DNA of 64,000 bases from Flavobacterium sp. HSC-32F16 (GTDB lineage Bacteria > Bacteroidota > Bacteroidia > Flavobacteriales > Flavobacteriaceae), in NCBI RefSeq assembly GCF_024171645.1, contig NZ_JALKAC010000006.1, forward strand, positions 285,107-349,106, read 5' to 3'. The notes below the pieces were generated by a model. That model was not told the origin of the DNA. It searched no databases and saw nothing but the letters and a program-made list of their open reading frames with translations. The position numbers were made by a program, and so were the translations under genes. This document shows positions 8,971-17,179 of this stretch, in pieces (the stretch's first letter is position 1; each line of letters opens with the position of its first letter).

Positions 8971-9903
8971 TTAAGACAATTCAAGCATTCTTTGTATGGG
9001 TTTAAGCGCTTCGATCCTCAACGGTTCGTTTACCAGGATTTCCGGGCTTTCGTTTTTAAGGCACAAATACAGCTTTTCGAGTGTGTTGACTTTCATAAAA
9101 GCACATTCGCTGCAGGCGCAGGTATTATCTTCTGTGGAAGGAGCCGGAATCAGCGTTTTTTCGGGTACCGCTTTTGAAAGCTCATGCAGGATACCGGCTT
9201 CTGTAGCCACAATGAAAACGGCAGCAGGATCCGTTTTAATAAAGTTAATTATGCCGGAAGTCGAGCCAATGTAATGTGCTGCTTTTAAAATATGACTTTC
9301 AGATTCCGGATGTGCCGCAATTTTAGCGGTCGGGTTTTTATTGTAAATTTCAATTAGTTTGTCCAGCGAAAAAGCTTCGTGAACCACGCAGGAACCTTCC
9401 CAAAGAACCAGTTCTCGCTGTGTTTCTTTTTGAAGATAACTGCCTAAATTTTGATCGGGTGCAAAAATGATTTTTTTATCAGAAGGAATTGAACCTATAA
9501 TTTTTTTTGCGTTTGATGATGTGCAGACCAAATCGCTCATTGCCTTTATTTCGGCAGAACAATTGATGTAAGTAACGACAACATGATCAGGATGTTTTTC
9601 TTTGAATAATTTAAAATCTTTAGGATTACAGCCGTCAGCAAGAGAGCATCCGGCATTAAAATCAGGAAGAACGACTTTCTTATCCGGATTTAATATTTTG
9701 GCTGTTTCTGCCATAAAATGAACTCCGGCAAAAACAATAATGTCAGCATTTGTATTTTGTGCTTTTTTTGATAATTCAAGACTATCTCCAATAAAATCTG
9801 CAATTTCCTGAATTTCCTCATTTTGATAATAATGAGCCAGAATTACAGCATTTTTTTCTTCTTTTAAGCGGAGAATTTCCTGTATTAAAAAATTTTTGTC
9901 CAT
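8971..9903 (-). CDS. nadA: Quinolinate synthase A
   Basis: 310 residues. ILAHYYQ(N)EEIQ near the start and the conserved Cys residues in TYINCSAEIKA, EGSCVVHE and CACSECAFM identify the 4Fe-4S quinolinate synthase, which condenses iminoaspartate with dihydroxyacetone phosphate. The last motif corresponds to the third cluster Cys. First gene of a minus-strand operon nadA-nadB-ric-nrdD-nrdG. About 150 bp upstream lies a TATGAT-N4-ATCATA operator with a -7-like box at the activator distance, and the leader contains a long hairpin. Confidence 0.96.
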   Translation of the reverse strand: MDKNFLIQEILRLKEEKNAVILAHYYQNEEIQEIADFIGDSLELSKKAQNTNADIIVFAGVHFMAETAKILNPDKKVVLPDFNAGCSLADGCNPKDFKLFKEKHPDHVVVTYINCSAEIKAMSDLVCTSSNAKKIIGSIPSDKKIIFAPDQNLGSYLQKETQRELVLWEGSCVVHEAFSLDKLIEIYNKNPTAKIAAHPESESHILKAAHYIGSTSGIINFIKTDPAAVFIVATEAGILHELSKAVPEKTLIPAPSTEDNTCACSECAFMKVNTLEKLYLCLKNESPEILVNEPLRIEALKPIQRMLELS

Positions 9904-9917
9904 TTTTTAAGTCTTGT

Positions 9918-9966
9918 TTTCTCAACAGCAGCGTATATTTCTTAATGAAATACTGCCGTTGAGAAA
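9918..9966 (-). promoter_or_regulatory. Long hairpin in the nadA leader
   Basis: TTTCTCAAC at 9918-9926 pairs perfectly with GTTGAGAAA at 9958-9966, and much of the interior (TATTTC / GAAATA, CAG / CTG) also pairs, giving a ~49-nt imperfect hairpin ending 15 nt before the nadA ATG. There is no T-run, so it is not a normal terminator. It may be a leader RNA structure controlling nadA translation or mRNA stability. Confidence 0.5.
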
Positions 9967-10025
9967 GTTTGTGGTTTTATTGAAAATTTGTTTTTGAGAT
10001 GCTGTTATGCACGCTTTTGATAGGG

Positions 10026-10070
10026 TAAATATAGTATCATCAAATTTTTCAAATTATGATTCCAATCATA
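10026..10070 (-). promoter_or_regulatory. Fnr-like operator and -7 element upstream of nadA
   Basis: Perfect 16-bp dyad TATGAT-TCCA-ATCATA at 10055-10070; its core TGAT-N4-ATCA is the FNR/DNR half-site geometry. On the minus strand TATATTTA (10026-10033) matches TAnnTTTG at 5 of 6 fixed positions and is centred exactly 33 bp from the operator centre, placing the site near -40, the class II activator position. Probable regulator is the Crp/Fnr protein at 20454-21050. Confidence 0.65.
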
Positions 10071-10110
10071 CTGTTTTACATTTATTTTTTTATTGTAGAA
10101 GTAAACCTCT

Positions 10111-12120
10111 TTAAATCAATGTTTTATAATTAAAGCTGAAAGAGAGATTTACAAAAACATTTCGCCCAAGTCTTGGAATCTTGTTCCAGTCTGAAAAAGT
10201 GGTGTAATATTTATCAAAAACATTCTCGATTCCGGTTTGAATCTGGACTGAATTTTTATTCCAGTTAAAAGCATATCCGGCATTGATATTAAAAATCAAA
10301 TAATCGCGGGTTCTAGTTTGTCCGTACGTTTCGGCAAATTCGTTTTGAGCCAGATTCCCCAGAGCCAGAATTCCGGCATTGAACTTTTCCTTTTTAAAAT
10401 CGATTCCGGCGTTATAACGAAGCGGACTTATAAAAGGAAGATTGTTTCCTTCATTATCTTTTCCAAGACTGTAAACAACCTGAGTTTTTAAATTCCAGTT
10501 TTGCGAAACCGTATATTCCAGATTAAGATCAGAATTAAAAATTGTCGCATAATCCAATGCTTCATAAATTTTTATACCCGAAGCACCAATCGTCATGGGC
10601 AGTACATTTGGATCAATTTTCCCAATAATATAATCGGAAATATGAAAATAGGAAGTCGTAATTTTTGAATGTAAACGGTTTATTTTCAAACCCAGAAAAG
10701 CGTTGCCTTCAAGAGCTTTTTCATTTTTTAAATCCGGGTTTCCTATATAATCGTAAAAATCATTACTGTTGTACAAATAGAACCCATAACCTTCAGAAAT
10801 AGAGGGTGCCCTTTCGGCGTAAGCCAAACCAAAACCATATTCGAGTTTGCCATTATTTTGACTGTAATTTCCAGAAAAACTTTTTAAGAAACGGTTTCTT
10901 GAAGCTTCCATTTCAGGGTAAAAAATGCGAAGACTTTGAAGCCCAAAATCATCGGCAGCCGTATTAGAATGAAACCCCAAATTTGTACTTATTCTTAAAG
11001 AACTTTCAGCAGAAATTTTGATATTGTCCTCTAAAGACAATCCGTTGTAAAAAGTTCTAACATCCGGCCAGGTGTACATAAACATGAGATTTTCTTTAGG
11101 ATCTTTTGGGTACATCGTCATTTCGGCGACTGATTTATTATAGAAAGAATTCAAATCGGCAAGAAACTCGTGATTTTCGAATTTTCCTTTTACTTTAGAA
11201 TAAAAACCATAAGTATCAGACCAGCCGGGCATATCCATGTGAATAGTCACAGAAGGTCTTTTCGTATCGTCCATTTTATGTGTAATGGTATTGAAATATA
11301 CTTTTGTTTCCCAATTTGTAATAAAGCCTGAATCAGGAATGTATTTGTAAGTAAGGGACATTATTTTGGCTTCTGCCAATGAAACATCCATCGGAAGAGC
11401 AGGATAACCTATATCTGTAGCTTTATCATAAATTATTGAAGTTTCGATTAGATTTTTTTGATTTAGAAAATATCCTGCAGAAACCGAGAAATTATATTTT
11501 GTAAACTGCGAAAAGTCGATTTTTTTACCATTTCCGGCTTTGTAATTATCGGCATCACGATGCATAAAATCAATATGCCCAAAAAAATTGGAATTATTGC
11601 AGCCTAAAGATCCTCCAATGATTTTGTGTTTGTTATTGGTTTCATAACCAGAGGTAAAACTGCCGTTCCAGCCAGTTTCTTTTTGGCTGTAAATATTTCG
11701 TTTCAAATCGACAGAACCTCCAATTACAGCTCCGTGACAACTTGCCTGCTGACCGGATGCCACATTGGCTTCGGACAAATTCGAAACTTCGACATAAGAA
11801 GTTACAGGATCCATTTTATCGGTACACGCACCAAAAATGCGCATACCATCAATAGTAATTACAGTGCGTTCTGTAGACATATTGTTAATCACAGGTTCCC
11901 AGGCATAAGCACCACGTTTGATCATATTTATTTTAGATGATTTTTGTAGATAATCTTCTACAGAGGTTAACGATTTTGATTGTTTTTGAGATAAAGCTGT
12001 TTTTTTGCCAATAACAATGATTTCGTTAAGATTTACAGTTTCGGTACTGTCTGGTTGTTTTTCCTGCGCCCAGCATATTGTTGAAATGACAGTTAAAATA
12101 ACTGCGATTGTATTTTTCAT
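10111..12120 (-). CDS. TonB-dependent outer-membrane copper receptor (OprC/NosA-like)
   Basis: 669 residues with a signal peptide (1-19), plug domain and beta-barrel ending in an aromatic-rich strand. The plug has IDGMRIFGACTDKMDPVTSY: Cys99-x3-Met103 matches the CxxxM half of the copper site described for OprC, and His281-x-Met283 (THKMDD) in the barrel matches the HxM half. NosA/OprC receptors import copper, needed here for NosZ. The gene ends an operon with a Met/His-rich lipoprotein and a Cys-rich small protein that diverges from the nos genes. The combination of motif and context makes a copper role likely. Confidence 0.85.
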   Translation of the reverse strand: MKNTIAVILTVISTICWAQEKQPDSTETVNLNEIIVIGKKTALSQKQSKSLTSVEDYLQKSSKINMIKRGAYAWEPVINNMSTERTVITIDGMRIFGACTDKMDPVTSYVEVSNLSEANVASGQQASCHGAVIGGSVDLKRNIYSQKETGWNGSFTSGYETNNKHKIIGGSLGCNNSNFFGHIDFMHRDADNYKAGNGKKIDFSQFTKYNFSVSAGYFLNQKNLIETSIIYDKATDIGYPALPMDVSLAEAKIMSLTYKYIPDSGFITNWETKVYFNTITHKMDDTKRPSVTIHMDMPGWSDTYGFYSKVKGKFENHEFLADLNSFYNKSVAEMTMYPKDPKENLMFMYTWPDVRTFYNGLSLEDNIKISAESSLRISTNLGFHSNTAADDFGLQSLRIFYPEMEASRNRFLKSFSGNYSQNNGKLEYGFGLAYAERAPSISEGYGFYLYNSNDFYDYIGNPDLKNEKALEGNAFLGLKINRLHSKITTSYFHISDYIIGKIDPNVLPMTIGASGIKIYEALDYATIFNSDLNLEYTVSQNWNLKTQVVYSLGKDNEGNNLPFISPLRYNAGIDFKKEKFNAGILALGNLAQNEFAETYGQTRTRDYLIFNINAGYAFNWNKNSVQIQTGIENVFDKYYTTFSDWNKIPRLGRNVFVNLSFSFNYKTLI

Positions 12121-12180
12121 TATAAGATAATTTAGAAGAAAGAGACAATTGATTCTGCCTCTTTCTTGTTATGATGAATC

Positions 12181-13032
12181 TTAGAATTCGATTTCGAAGT
12201 AGAGACTGCTTGCCGTATTTTCAGCAGTTACCGTTTCTCCTTTTAATACGTCATTTGCTGTATTTAAAAGCTGCAGGTTAATTTTCCAATAACCGGTCAT
12301 GGTAAGCGAAAGTTTTCCTTTGTAAAAACCGTTTGTTTCAGATTGGGTTAAATCGACATTGTTTGGAGAACCATGATTTCCCATGCTTGGCATTCTGGGA
12401 TCGATTTTTATTTTGAAATTATTTACAGCCGGAAATGTCATCATATCCTGCATTTTATAAATACCTACAGTCATATCGTTTTGTGCTACTTTTGGCGTTT
12501 CTGGTTCTATGTAAGCCATAACATAACGAGCGCCATCAGATCCGGTAAAAGAACTTACCGTTTGTTTTTTTGAGGCCGGAACTTTGATTTTGTCTTTTGC
12601 AGTGTAAACAATGTTGTTAATTGTGTATTTAAAAGTCAAGTCCCAATATTCAGTTTCGTTTTGTGCCATCTGAAAAATAATATCACCAGCGTATAAAGTC
12701 TGTTTATCTAAAACTTTTTTTATATCAGATTTTGGGCAGGAATGCGACATCATATTCATATGCATGATTGGGGTCCATTCTAATTTGGCGTCTTTAATGT
12801 ATGTGCCGTCTTTTTTGTCTTTTATTCTTAACGTAATATGATTGTATCCCTGAACCAAACTGTCTTTTTTAGCATATAATTCGATTGTATGACCGTCGTT
12901 TGATATTTCCTGAATTTTTTTAAGTCCGATAGTTTCATCTACAGGAATTTCCGGTGCAGCATCGTCATCTGATGAGCAGGAAAAAGTAATAATCGCAAGT
13001 AATAATAGTGCTGTGTATTTTAAGATTTTCAT
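12181..13032 (-). CDS. Met/His-rich lipoprotein, probable copper-binding (YtkA/FixH-like repeats)
   Basis: 283 residues. Lipobox FSCSS at residues 17-21. Two clusters of potential Cu(I)/Cu(II) ligands are visible: MHMNMMSHSCP (about 94-104) and MPSMGNHGSP (about 215-224), plus MQDMM. Two similar beta-sandwich-like halves each contain a Met-rich loop and a YWxLxF / YWKINLQ strand, reminiscent of YtkA/FixH-type domains. It lies 60 bp upstream of the copper TonB receptor and is probably a periplasmic copper carrier or receptor partner. The metal is inferred from ligands and context. Confidence 0.7.
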   Translation of the reverse strand: MKILKYTALLLLAIITFSCSSDDDAAPEIPVDETIGLKKIQEISNDGHTIELYAKKDSLVQGYNHITLRIKDKKDGTYIKDAKLEWTPIMHMNMMSHSCPKSDIKKVLDKQTLYAGDIIFQMAQNETEYWDLTFKYTINNIVYTAKDKIKVPASKKQTVSSFTGSDGARYVMAYIEPETPKVAQNDMTVGIYKMQDMMTFPAVNNFKIKIDPRMPSMGNHGSPNNVDLTQSETNGFYKGKLSLTMTGYWKINLQLLNTANDVLKGETVTAENTASSLYFEIEF

Positions 13033-13104
13033 GTGATAGTAATTTTAAATAAGGGTAATAACAAGTCTGCCAAATTGCTTCGGAAGAAAAAAACATATTA
13101 AAAA

Positions 13105-13476
13105 CTAACAGATGAAAATGGGCGGACGAAATACAGAATGTGTATCTAAATGAGAGTATAGATTTTGATATTCTGAATGTATTCTTAAGATAGATTTGTT
13201 GGTTTTCTCAAAGGTAAAAACCGGAATGTTTACTATAAATAATACAACTGTTTCTGTGGTTTCGCTCTTTTTTTCGTTAGAAGCCGGCACGTCGTTTTTA
13301 TATGCTTTTGCGAGTTCCTTTTTCAAATGGCATTTTCCGTTACAGCCCAAGTCTGGTTTTGTCTTGTTTTCGCATAATTCTGTTGCTATGTAATGATAGT
13401 GCAGCACGTAATCCAAAAACGGAAATGCGGGTCTGAACATTACAGCAAAAAGGAATATGTAAACACAAAATTTCAT
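13105..13476 (-). CDS. Small Cys-containing protein of the copper-receptor operon
   Basis: 123 residues with an N-terminal hydrophobic helix (about 3-25), then CENKTKPDLGCNGKCHLKKEL with three closely spaced Cys and a His. A second hydrophobic segment lies at about 78-90. Proteins of this shape with an N-C-N-G-K-C-H-L-K-K-E-L core are found beside metal-related TonB receptors in Bacteroidota and have no assigned function. First gene of the minus-strand copper operon, about 50 bp from the shared operator. Confidence 0.65.
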   Translation of the reverse strand: MKFCVYIFLFAVMFRPAFPFLDYVLHYHYIATELCENKTKPDLGCNGKCHLKKELAKAYKNDVPASNEKKSETTETVVLFIVNIPVFTFEKTNKSILRIHSEYQNLYSHLDTHSVFRPPIFIC

Positions 13477-13494
13477 ACCTGTATTTTGAGATTA

Positions 13495-13568
13495 CGAAGG
13501 TATCGTGAACATTTTTAGCAGTGTATGATTACGGTCATACTTTAAGAAAAACAAGTTTTGGAATTTTG
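13495..13568. promoter_or_regulatory. Divergent Fnr-like promoter region for the copper operon and the nos cluster
   Basis: Operator TATGAT-TACG-GTCATA at 13524-13539 (one mismatch from a perfect dyad). To the right GAATTTTG (13561-13568) and to the left, on the minus strand, TACCTTCG (13495-13502) each match TAnnTTTG at 5 of 6 fixed positions, and both are centred exactly 33 bp from the operator centre. One bound activator dimer could therefore serve both directions in class II geometry. Confidence 0.65.
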
Positions 13569-13598
13569 ATGCAGTTTAACAAATTAAAAAACAGAGTA

Positions 13599-14075
13599 AT
13601 GAAGAAATTATTTTTAGCAACAATGTTTGCTCTTTTCTTATTCGTTTCCTGCGGAAAAGAAAAATCAAACACAGATCAGGATTTTTCGACTCCTTCTGCA
13701 ACTGAAACAGCAGCAGAACCGGATTCGTATGATCCTAACAGAGGACTCGGGAAATACTCGACAGTAGAACTGGGTGCTTCTTTAGACAAAGCTTTGGCCG
13801 AAAAAGGTTTAAAAACAGCTGAAGTTAAATGTACATCATGCCATAAAGCTACTGATGAAAAACTGGTTGGGCCAGGCTGGAAAGGGGTTACAGGAAGAAG
13901 AACGCCGCAATGGATTATGAATTTTATCACAAATCCTGATCCAATGATTGACAAAGACCCGGAATTGCAGGCACAGCTGGAACTTTGTTTGATTCGTATG
14001 CCTAATCAGGGTTTAACGGATGATGAAGCCCGAAGTGTATTGGAATATATGCGCCAGAACGACGGTGTAAAATAA
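13599..14075 (+). CDS. Lipoprotein c-type cytochrome of the nos cluster
   Basis: 158 residues from ATG 13599; the longer open frame from 13521 would begin inside the operator and has no signal peptide at its start. Lipobox FVSC at residues 15-18 followed by an acidic linker, then one haem c site CTSCH (78-82) and a probable axial Met in CLIRMPNQG. It precedes nosZ by 33 bp and is the likely periplasmic electron donor to NosZ, the role of the small cytochromes found in clade II nos clusters. Confidence 0.88.
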   Translation: MKKLFLATMFALFLFVSCGKEKSNTDQDFSTPSATETAAEPDSYDPNRGLGKYSTVELGASLDKALAEKGLKTAEVKCTSCHKATDEKLVGPGWKGVTGRRTPQWIMNFITNPDPMIDKDPELQAQLELCLIRMPNQGLTDDEARSVLEYMRQNDGVK

Positions 14076-14108
14076 AAGCCAAATAAATAAATTCTAAATG
14101 AGAGTATT

Positions 14109-16082
14109 ATGAAAAATAAATTTTTAAAATCGATTTTTGCCATTACTTTAGGATGCGCCTTTTTTGTGTCATGCAAACCTAAAGATTCAGGCGATACGGT
14201 AGATGGCGATGCCGCACAAAAAACGTATGTTGCTCCGGGTAAATATGATGAATATTACAATTTTGTATCTGGCGGTTTCAGCGGTCAGGTAAGTGTTTAT
14301 GGTCTGCCAAGCGGAAGATTGTTACGCGTAATGCCGGTTTTCTCTCAAGATCCGCAGAGCGGTTATGGTTACAGCGAAGAAACGAAAGCAATGCTGAATA
14401 CTTCTAAAGGTTTTGTGCCTTGGGACGATCAGCACCACTTAGATTTATCACAAACCAATGGAGAAGTAGACGGTCGCTGGATTTTTGCTAATGCCAATAA
14501 TACGCCTAGAATTGCGCGTATTGATTTGAAAACATTCAGAACGGCTGAGATTATCGAGCTTCCTAACTGCGGCGGAAATCACTCTTCGCCTTTTATCACA
14601 CAAAATACTGAATATGTAGTGGGAGCAAGCCGTTTCAGCGTTCCTGCTGACAATGATGATGGTGATGTGCCGATTAATACATACAAGAAAAACTTTAAAG
14701 GTTATCTAAGTTTCGTGAAAATTGGAAAAGAAGGTGAACTGGATCTTGCTTTTCAAATTGTAGCGCCTGGTGTAAACTTTGATCTTAGCCACCCAGGAAA
14801 AAAAGCGTCTCACGGCTGGTTCTTTTTCTCTTGCTATAATACTGAACAGGCAAATACACTATTGGAAGTAAATGCTTCTAAAAATGATAAGGATTTTATC
14901 ATGGCAGTAAACTGGAAAAAAGCAGAGGAATATATTAAAGCCGGAAAAGGAAAACGTATTCCTGCCAATTATGTTCACAACAAATTTGACGAGAAAACAC
15001 AAACCGCTACATCTGAAACTAAAAAAGAAGTTTTAGTTCTTGATGCTGCAGAGCTTAAAGATATCTGCTACATGATTCCTTGTCCGAAATCTCCTCATGG
15101 CTGCGATATTGATCCTACAGGTGAATATATTATTGGAAGTGGAAAATTAGCGGCATTAATTCCGGTATTCAGTTTTACAAAACTTCAGGATGCTATTGCC
15201 AAAAAACAATTTGACGGTGCTTATGCAGGAATTCCGGTTGTTAAATACGAAGCTGCACTTTACGGAGAAGTTCAAAAACCTGGTTTAGGACCTCTTCACA
15301 CTGAATTTGACGGAAAAGGAAATGCTTATACTACGATGTTCGTTTCGTCTGAAGTTGTAAAATGGAATATCAAAGATCTAAAAGTCTTAGATAGAAAAGC
15401 TACATATTATTCTCCAGGACACTTAATGGTTCCGGGTGGAAATACTGAAAAACCATTTGGAAAATATATGGTGGTGTATAACAAAATTACAAAAGACCGT
15501 TTCCTTCCAACGGGACCAGAATTGGCTCAAAGTGCTCAGTTATTTGACATCAGCGGAGACAAAATGAAGCTTTTACTAGATTTTCCAACTATTGGAGAAC
15601 CGCATTATGCGCAAGGTATTCCGGCTGAAAAAGTGGTCAATAATGGTCAGTTAAAATTCTATAAAATTGCAGATAATCAACACACATATGTTTCTAAAGG
15701 AGAAAAAGAAACCAAAGTGGTTAGAGAAGGAAATAAAGTTCATGTTTATATGACTTGTATTCGATCTCACTTTGCTCCGGATAATATTGAAGGAATACGT
15801 GTAGGTGATGAAGTATATTTTCATGTTACCAACTTAGAACAAGATTGGGACGTTCCTCACGGATTTGCCATTAAAGGAGCTAATACAGCCGAACTGCTGA
15901 TTATGCCGGGCGAAACATTAACATTAAAGTGGATTCCTCAGAATAAAGGAATATTCCCATTTTATTGTACTGATTTCTGCAGTGCGCTGCACCAGGAAAT
16001 GCAGGGATATGTGAGAGTCTCTCCAGCAGGAAGCAATGTGCCGATTTCGTACAGTGTTGGTACCAATTTACCAAAAGAATAA
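14109..16082 (+). CDS. nosZ: Nitrous-oxide reductase, clade II, with lipoprotein-like signal
   Basis: 657 residues. The N-terminus is a Sec-type signal with a lipobox-like FVSC, not a Tat signal, which marks clade II (atypical) NosZ. A seven-bladed propeller with His ligands for the CuZ cluster (QHHLDL, GGNHSSP, SPHGCD, LHTEFDG, and others) is followed by a cupredoxin domain with the CuA motif Cys620-x3-Cys624-x3-His628-x2-Met631. It reduces N2O to N2 in the periplasm. Followed by a terminator-like hairpin, then nosL, nosD, nosF and nosY. Confidence 0.96.
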   Translation: MKNKFLKSIFAITLGCAFFVSCKPKDSGDTVDGDAAQKTYVAPGKYDEYYNFVSGGFSGQVSVYGLPSGRLLRVMPVFSQDPQSGYGYSEETKAMLNTSKGFVPWDDQHHLDLSQTNGEVDGRWIFANANNTPRIARIDLKTFRTAEIIELPNCGGNHSSPFITQNTEYVVGASRFSVPADNDDGDVPINTYKKNFKGYLSFVKIGKEGELDLAFQIVAPGVNFDLSHPGKKASHGWFFFSCYNTEQANTLLEVNASKNDKDFIMAVNWKKAEEYIKAGKGKRIPANYVHNKFDEKTQTATSETKKEVLVLDAAELKDICYMIPCPKSPHGCDIDPTGEYIIGSGKLAALIPVFSFTKLQDAIAKKQFDGAYAGIPVVKYEAALYGEVQKPGLGPLHTEFDGKGNAYTTMFVSSEVVKWNIKDLKVLDRKATYYSPGHLMVPGGNTEKPFGKYMVVYNKITKDRFLPTGPELAQSAQLFDISGDKMKLLLDFPTIGEPHYAQGIPAEKVVNNGQLKFYKIADNQHTYVSKGEKETKVVREGNKVHVYMTCIRSHFAPDNIEGIRVGDEVYFHVTNLEQDWDVPHGFAIKGANTAELLIMPGETLTLKWIPQNKGIFPFYCTDFCSALHQEMQGYVRVSPAGSNVPISYSVGTNLPKE

Positions 16083-16093
16083 CTAGTAACCAC

Positions 16094-16127
16094 AAAAGGG
16101 AACAAAGTATTCTTTGTTCCCTTTTTT
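16094..16127 (+). terminator. Terminator-like hairpin between nosZ and nosL
   Basis: Perfect 14-bp stem AAAAGGGAACAAAG (16094-16107) / 16112-16125, 4-nt loop, then T's. It probably lowers expression of the maturation genes relative to nosZ. Confidence 0.85.
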
Positions 16128-16140
16128 ATTTTGAATTATT

Positions 16141-17145
16141 ATGAGAAATAATACACTTTCAACTTTTTCCAAAGCCTTACTTTTTATATCGGGGATTCTT
16201 TTTATTGCTTCGGTTTTTACAGCGGTTTGGAGAATAGAACTTACCGCACCGCAGTATCCTGAAGGTTTGGTTTTAAAACTTCATTCTAATAAAATTGCCG
16301 GAGATGTTGATATTATTAACGGACTCAATCATTATATTGGAATGAAAACCCTGCATACCGAAGATTTTATAGAGTTTAAAGTTCTGCCATATGTTTTAGG
16401 ATTATTTGGTCTAATTGCCATAAGTTTAGCATTTTTTGCTAAGCGGAAAGCATTGAATATTTTCTTCTTTTCTTTTGTTCTTTTCGGCGTAATAGCAGCT
16501 TCTGATTTTTATAAATGGAATTATCAATACGGGCACAATTTAGATCCTAATGCTGCCATTCGTGTTCCGGGTATGGCGTATCAGCCTCCTTTAATAGGCT
16601 ACAAACAATTATTAAATTTTGGTGCTTATTCTATTCCTGATATAGGCGGATGGATGCTGATTGGAGCCGGAATGTTACTTTTTATTGCGGTATTAAAAGA
16701 AAGAAAATCAGCTTCGAAACTAGATAAGTTTTTTAGTATTTTGATGGTTTCGTCTTTTCTTTTTTCTTGTTCTGGTGATAAAGCTGTTCCCATTAAAATT
16801 AATACTGACAATTGTGACTTCTGTAAAATGGGAATAAGTGACGGAAAGCATGGCGCTGAGATTATTACTCAAAAAGGAAGAGCTTATAAATTTGATGATA
16901 TTGCCTGTATGGCTCATTACTGCCAAGAAAACAAAGACCTGAAAATCAAATCGTATTATGTACACGATTTTACAAAAAACAATGAGCTGATTCCGGCAGA
17001 AACCGCTTTTTATATCAGTGGCGGAAAGGTTAAAAGTCCTATGAATGGTAATATGGCAGCTTTTTCAAGCAAAAGTGAAGCAAAATCATATGAGGCAGAA
17101 TTAGGCGCAAATGAAATGGAATGGACAGACATTATAGAAAAATGA
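16141..17145 (+). CDS. nosL: NosL copper chaperone fused to an N-terminal four-helix membrane domain
   Basis: 334 residues. Residues 1-190 contain four hydrophobic helices (about 10-30, 82-102, 105-127, 160-183) with a large loop between helices 1 and 2. A further hydrophobic stretch ends in FLFSCSG, which looks like an internal lipobox, then a NosL domain with DNCDFCKMGISD (copper-site Cys and Met) and FDDIACMAHY. NosL delivers Cu(I) to apo-NosZ. The membrane half resembles the extra membrane protein found in clade II nos clusters; here the two appear as one polypeptide. Confidence 0.88.
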   Translation: MRNNTLSTFSKALLFISGILFIASVFTAVWRIELTAPQYPEGLVLKLHSNKIAGDVDIINGLNHYIGMKTLHTEDFIEFKVLPYVLGLFGLIAISLAFFAKRKALNIFFFSFVLFGVIAASDFYKWNYQYGHNLDPNAAIRVPGMAYQPPLIGYKQLLNFGAYSIPDIGGWMLIGAGMLLFIAVLKERKSASKLDKFFSILMVSSFLFSCSGDKAVPIKINTDNCDFCKMGISDGKHGAEIITQKGRAYKFDDIACMAHYCQENKDLKIKSYYVHDFTKNNELIPAETAFYISGGKVKSPMNGNMAAFSSKSEAKSYEAELGANEMEWTDIIEK

Positions 17146-17179
17146 CAGCCATGTAATAAATCTACTTATACTTAAAAAC

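Noticed and set aside
13521..13598. Longer start for the cytochrome c gene
   Set aside because: It would put the start inside the operator and before the promoter; the lipoprotein signal begins at 13599.
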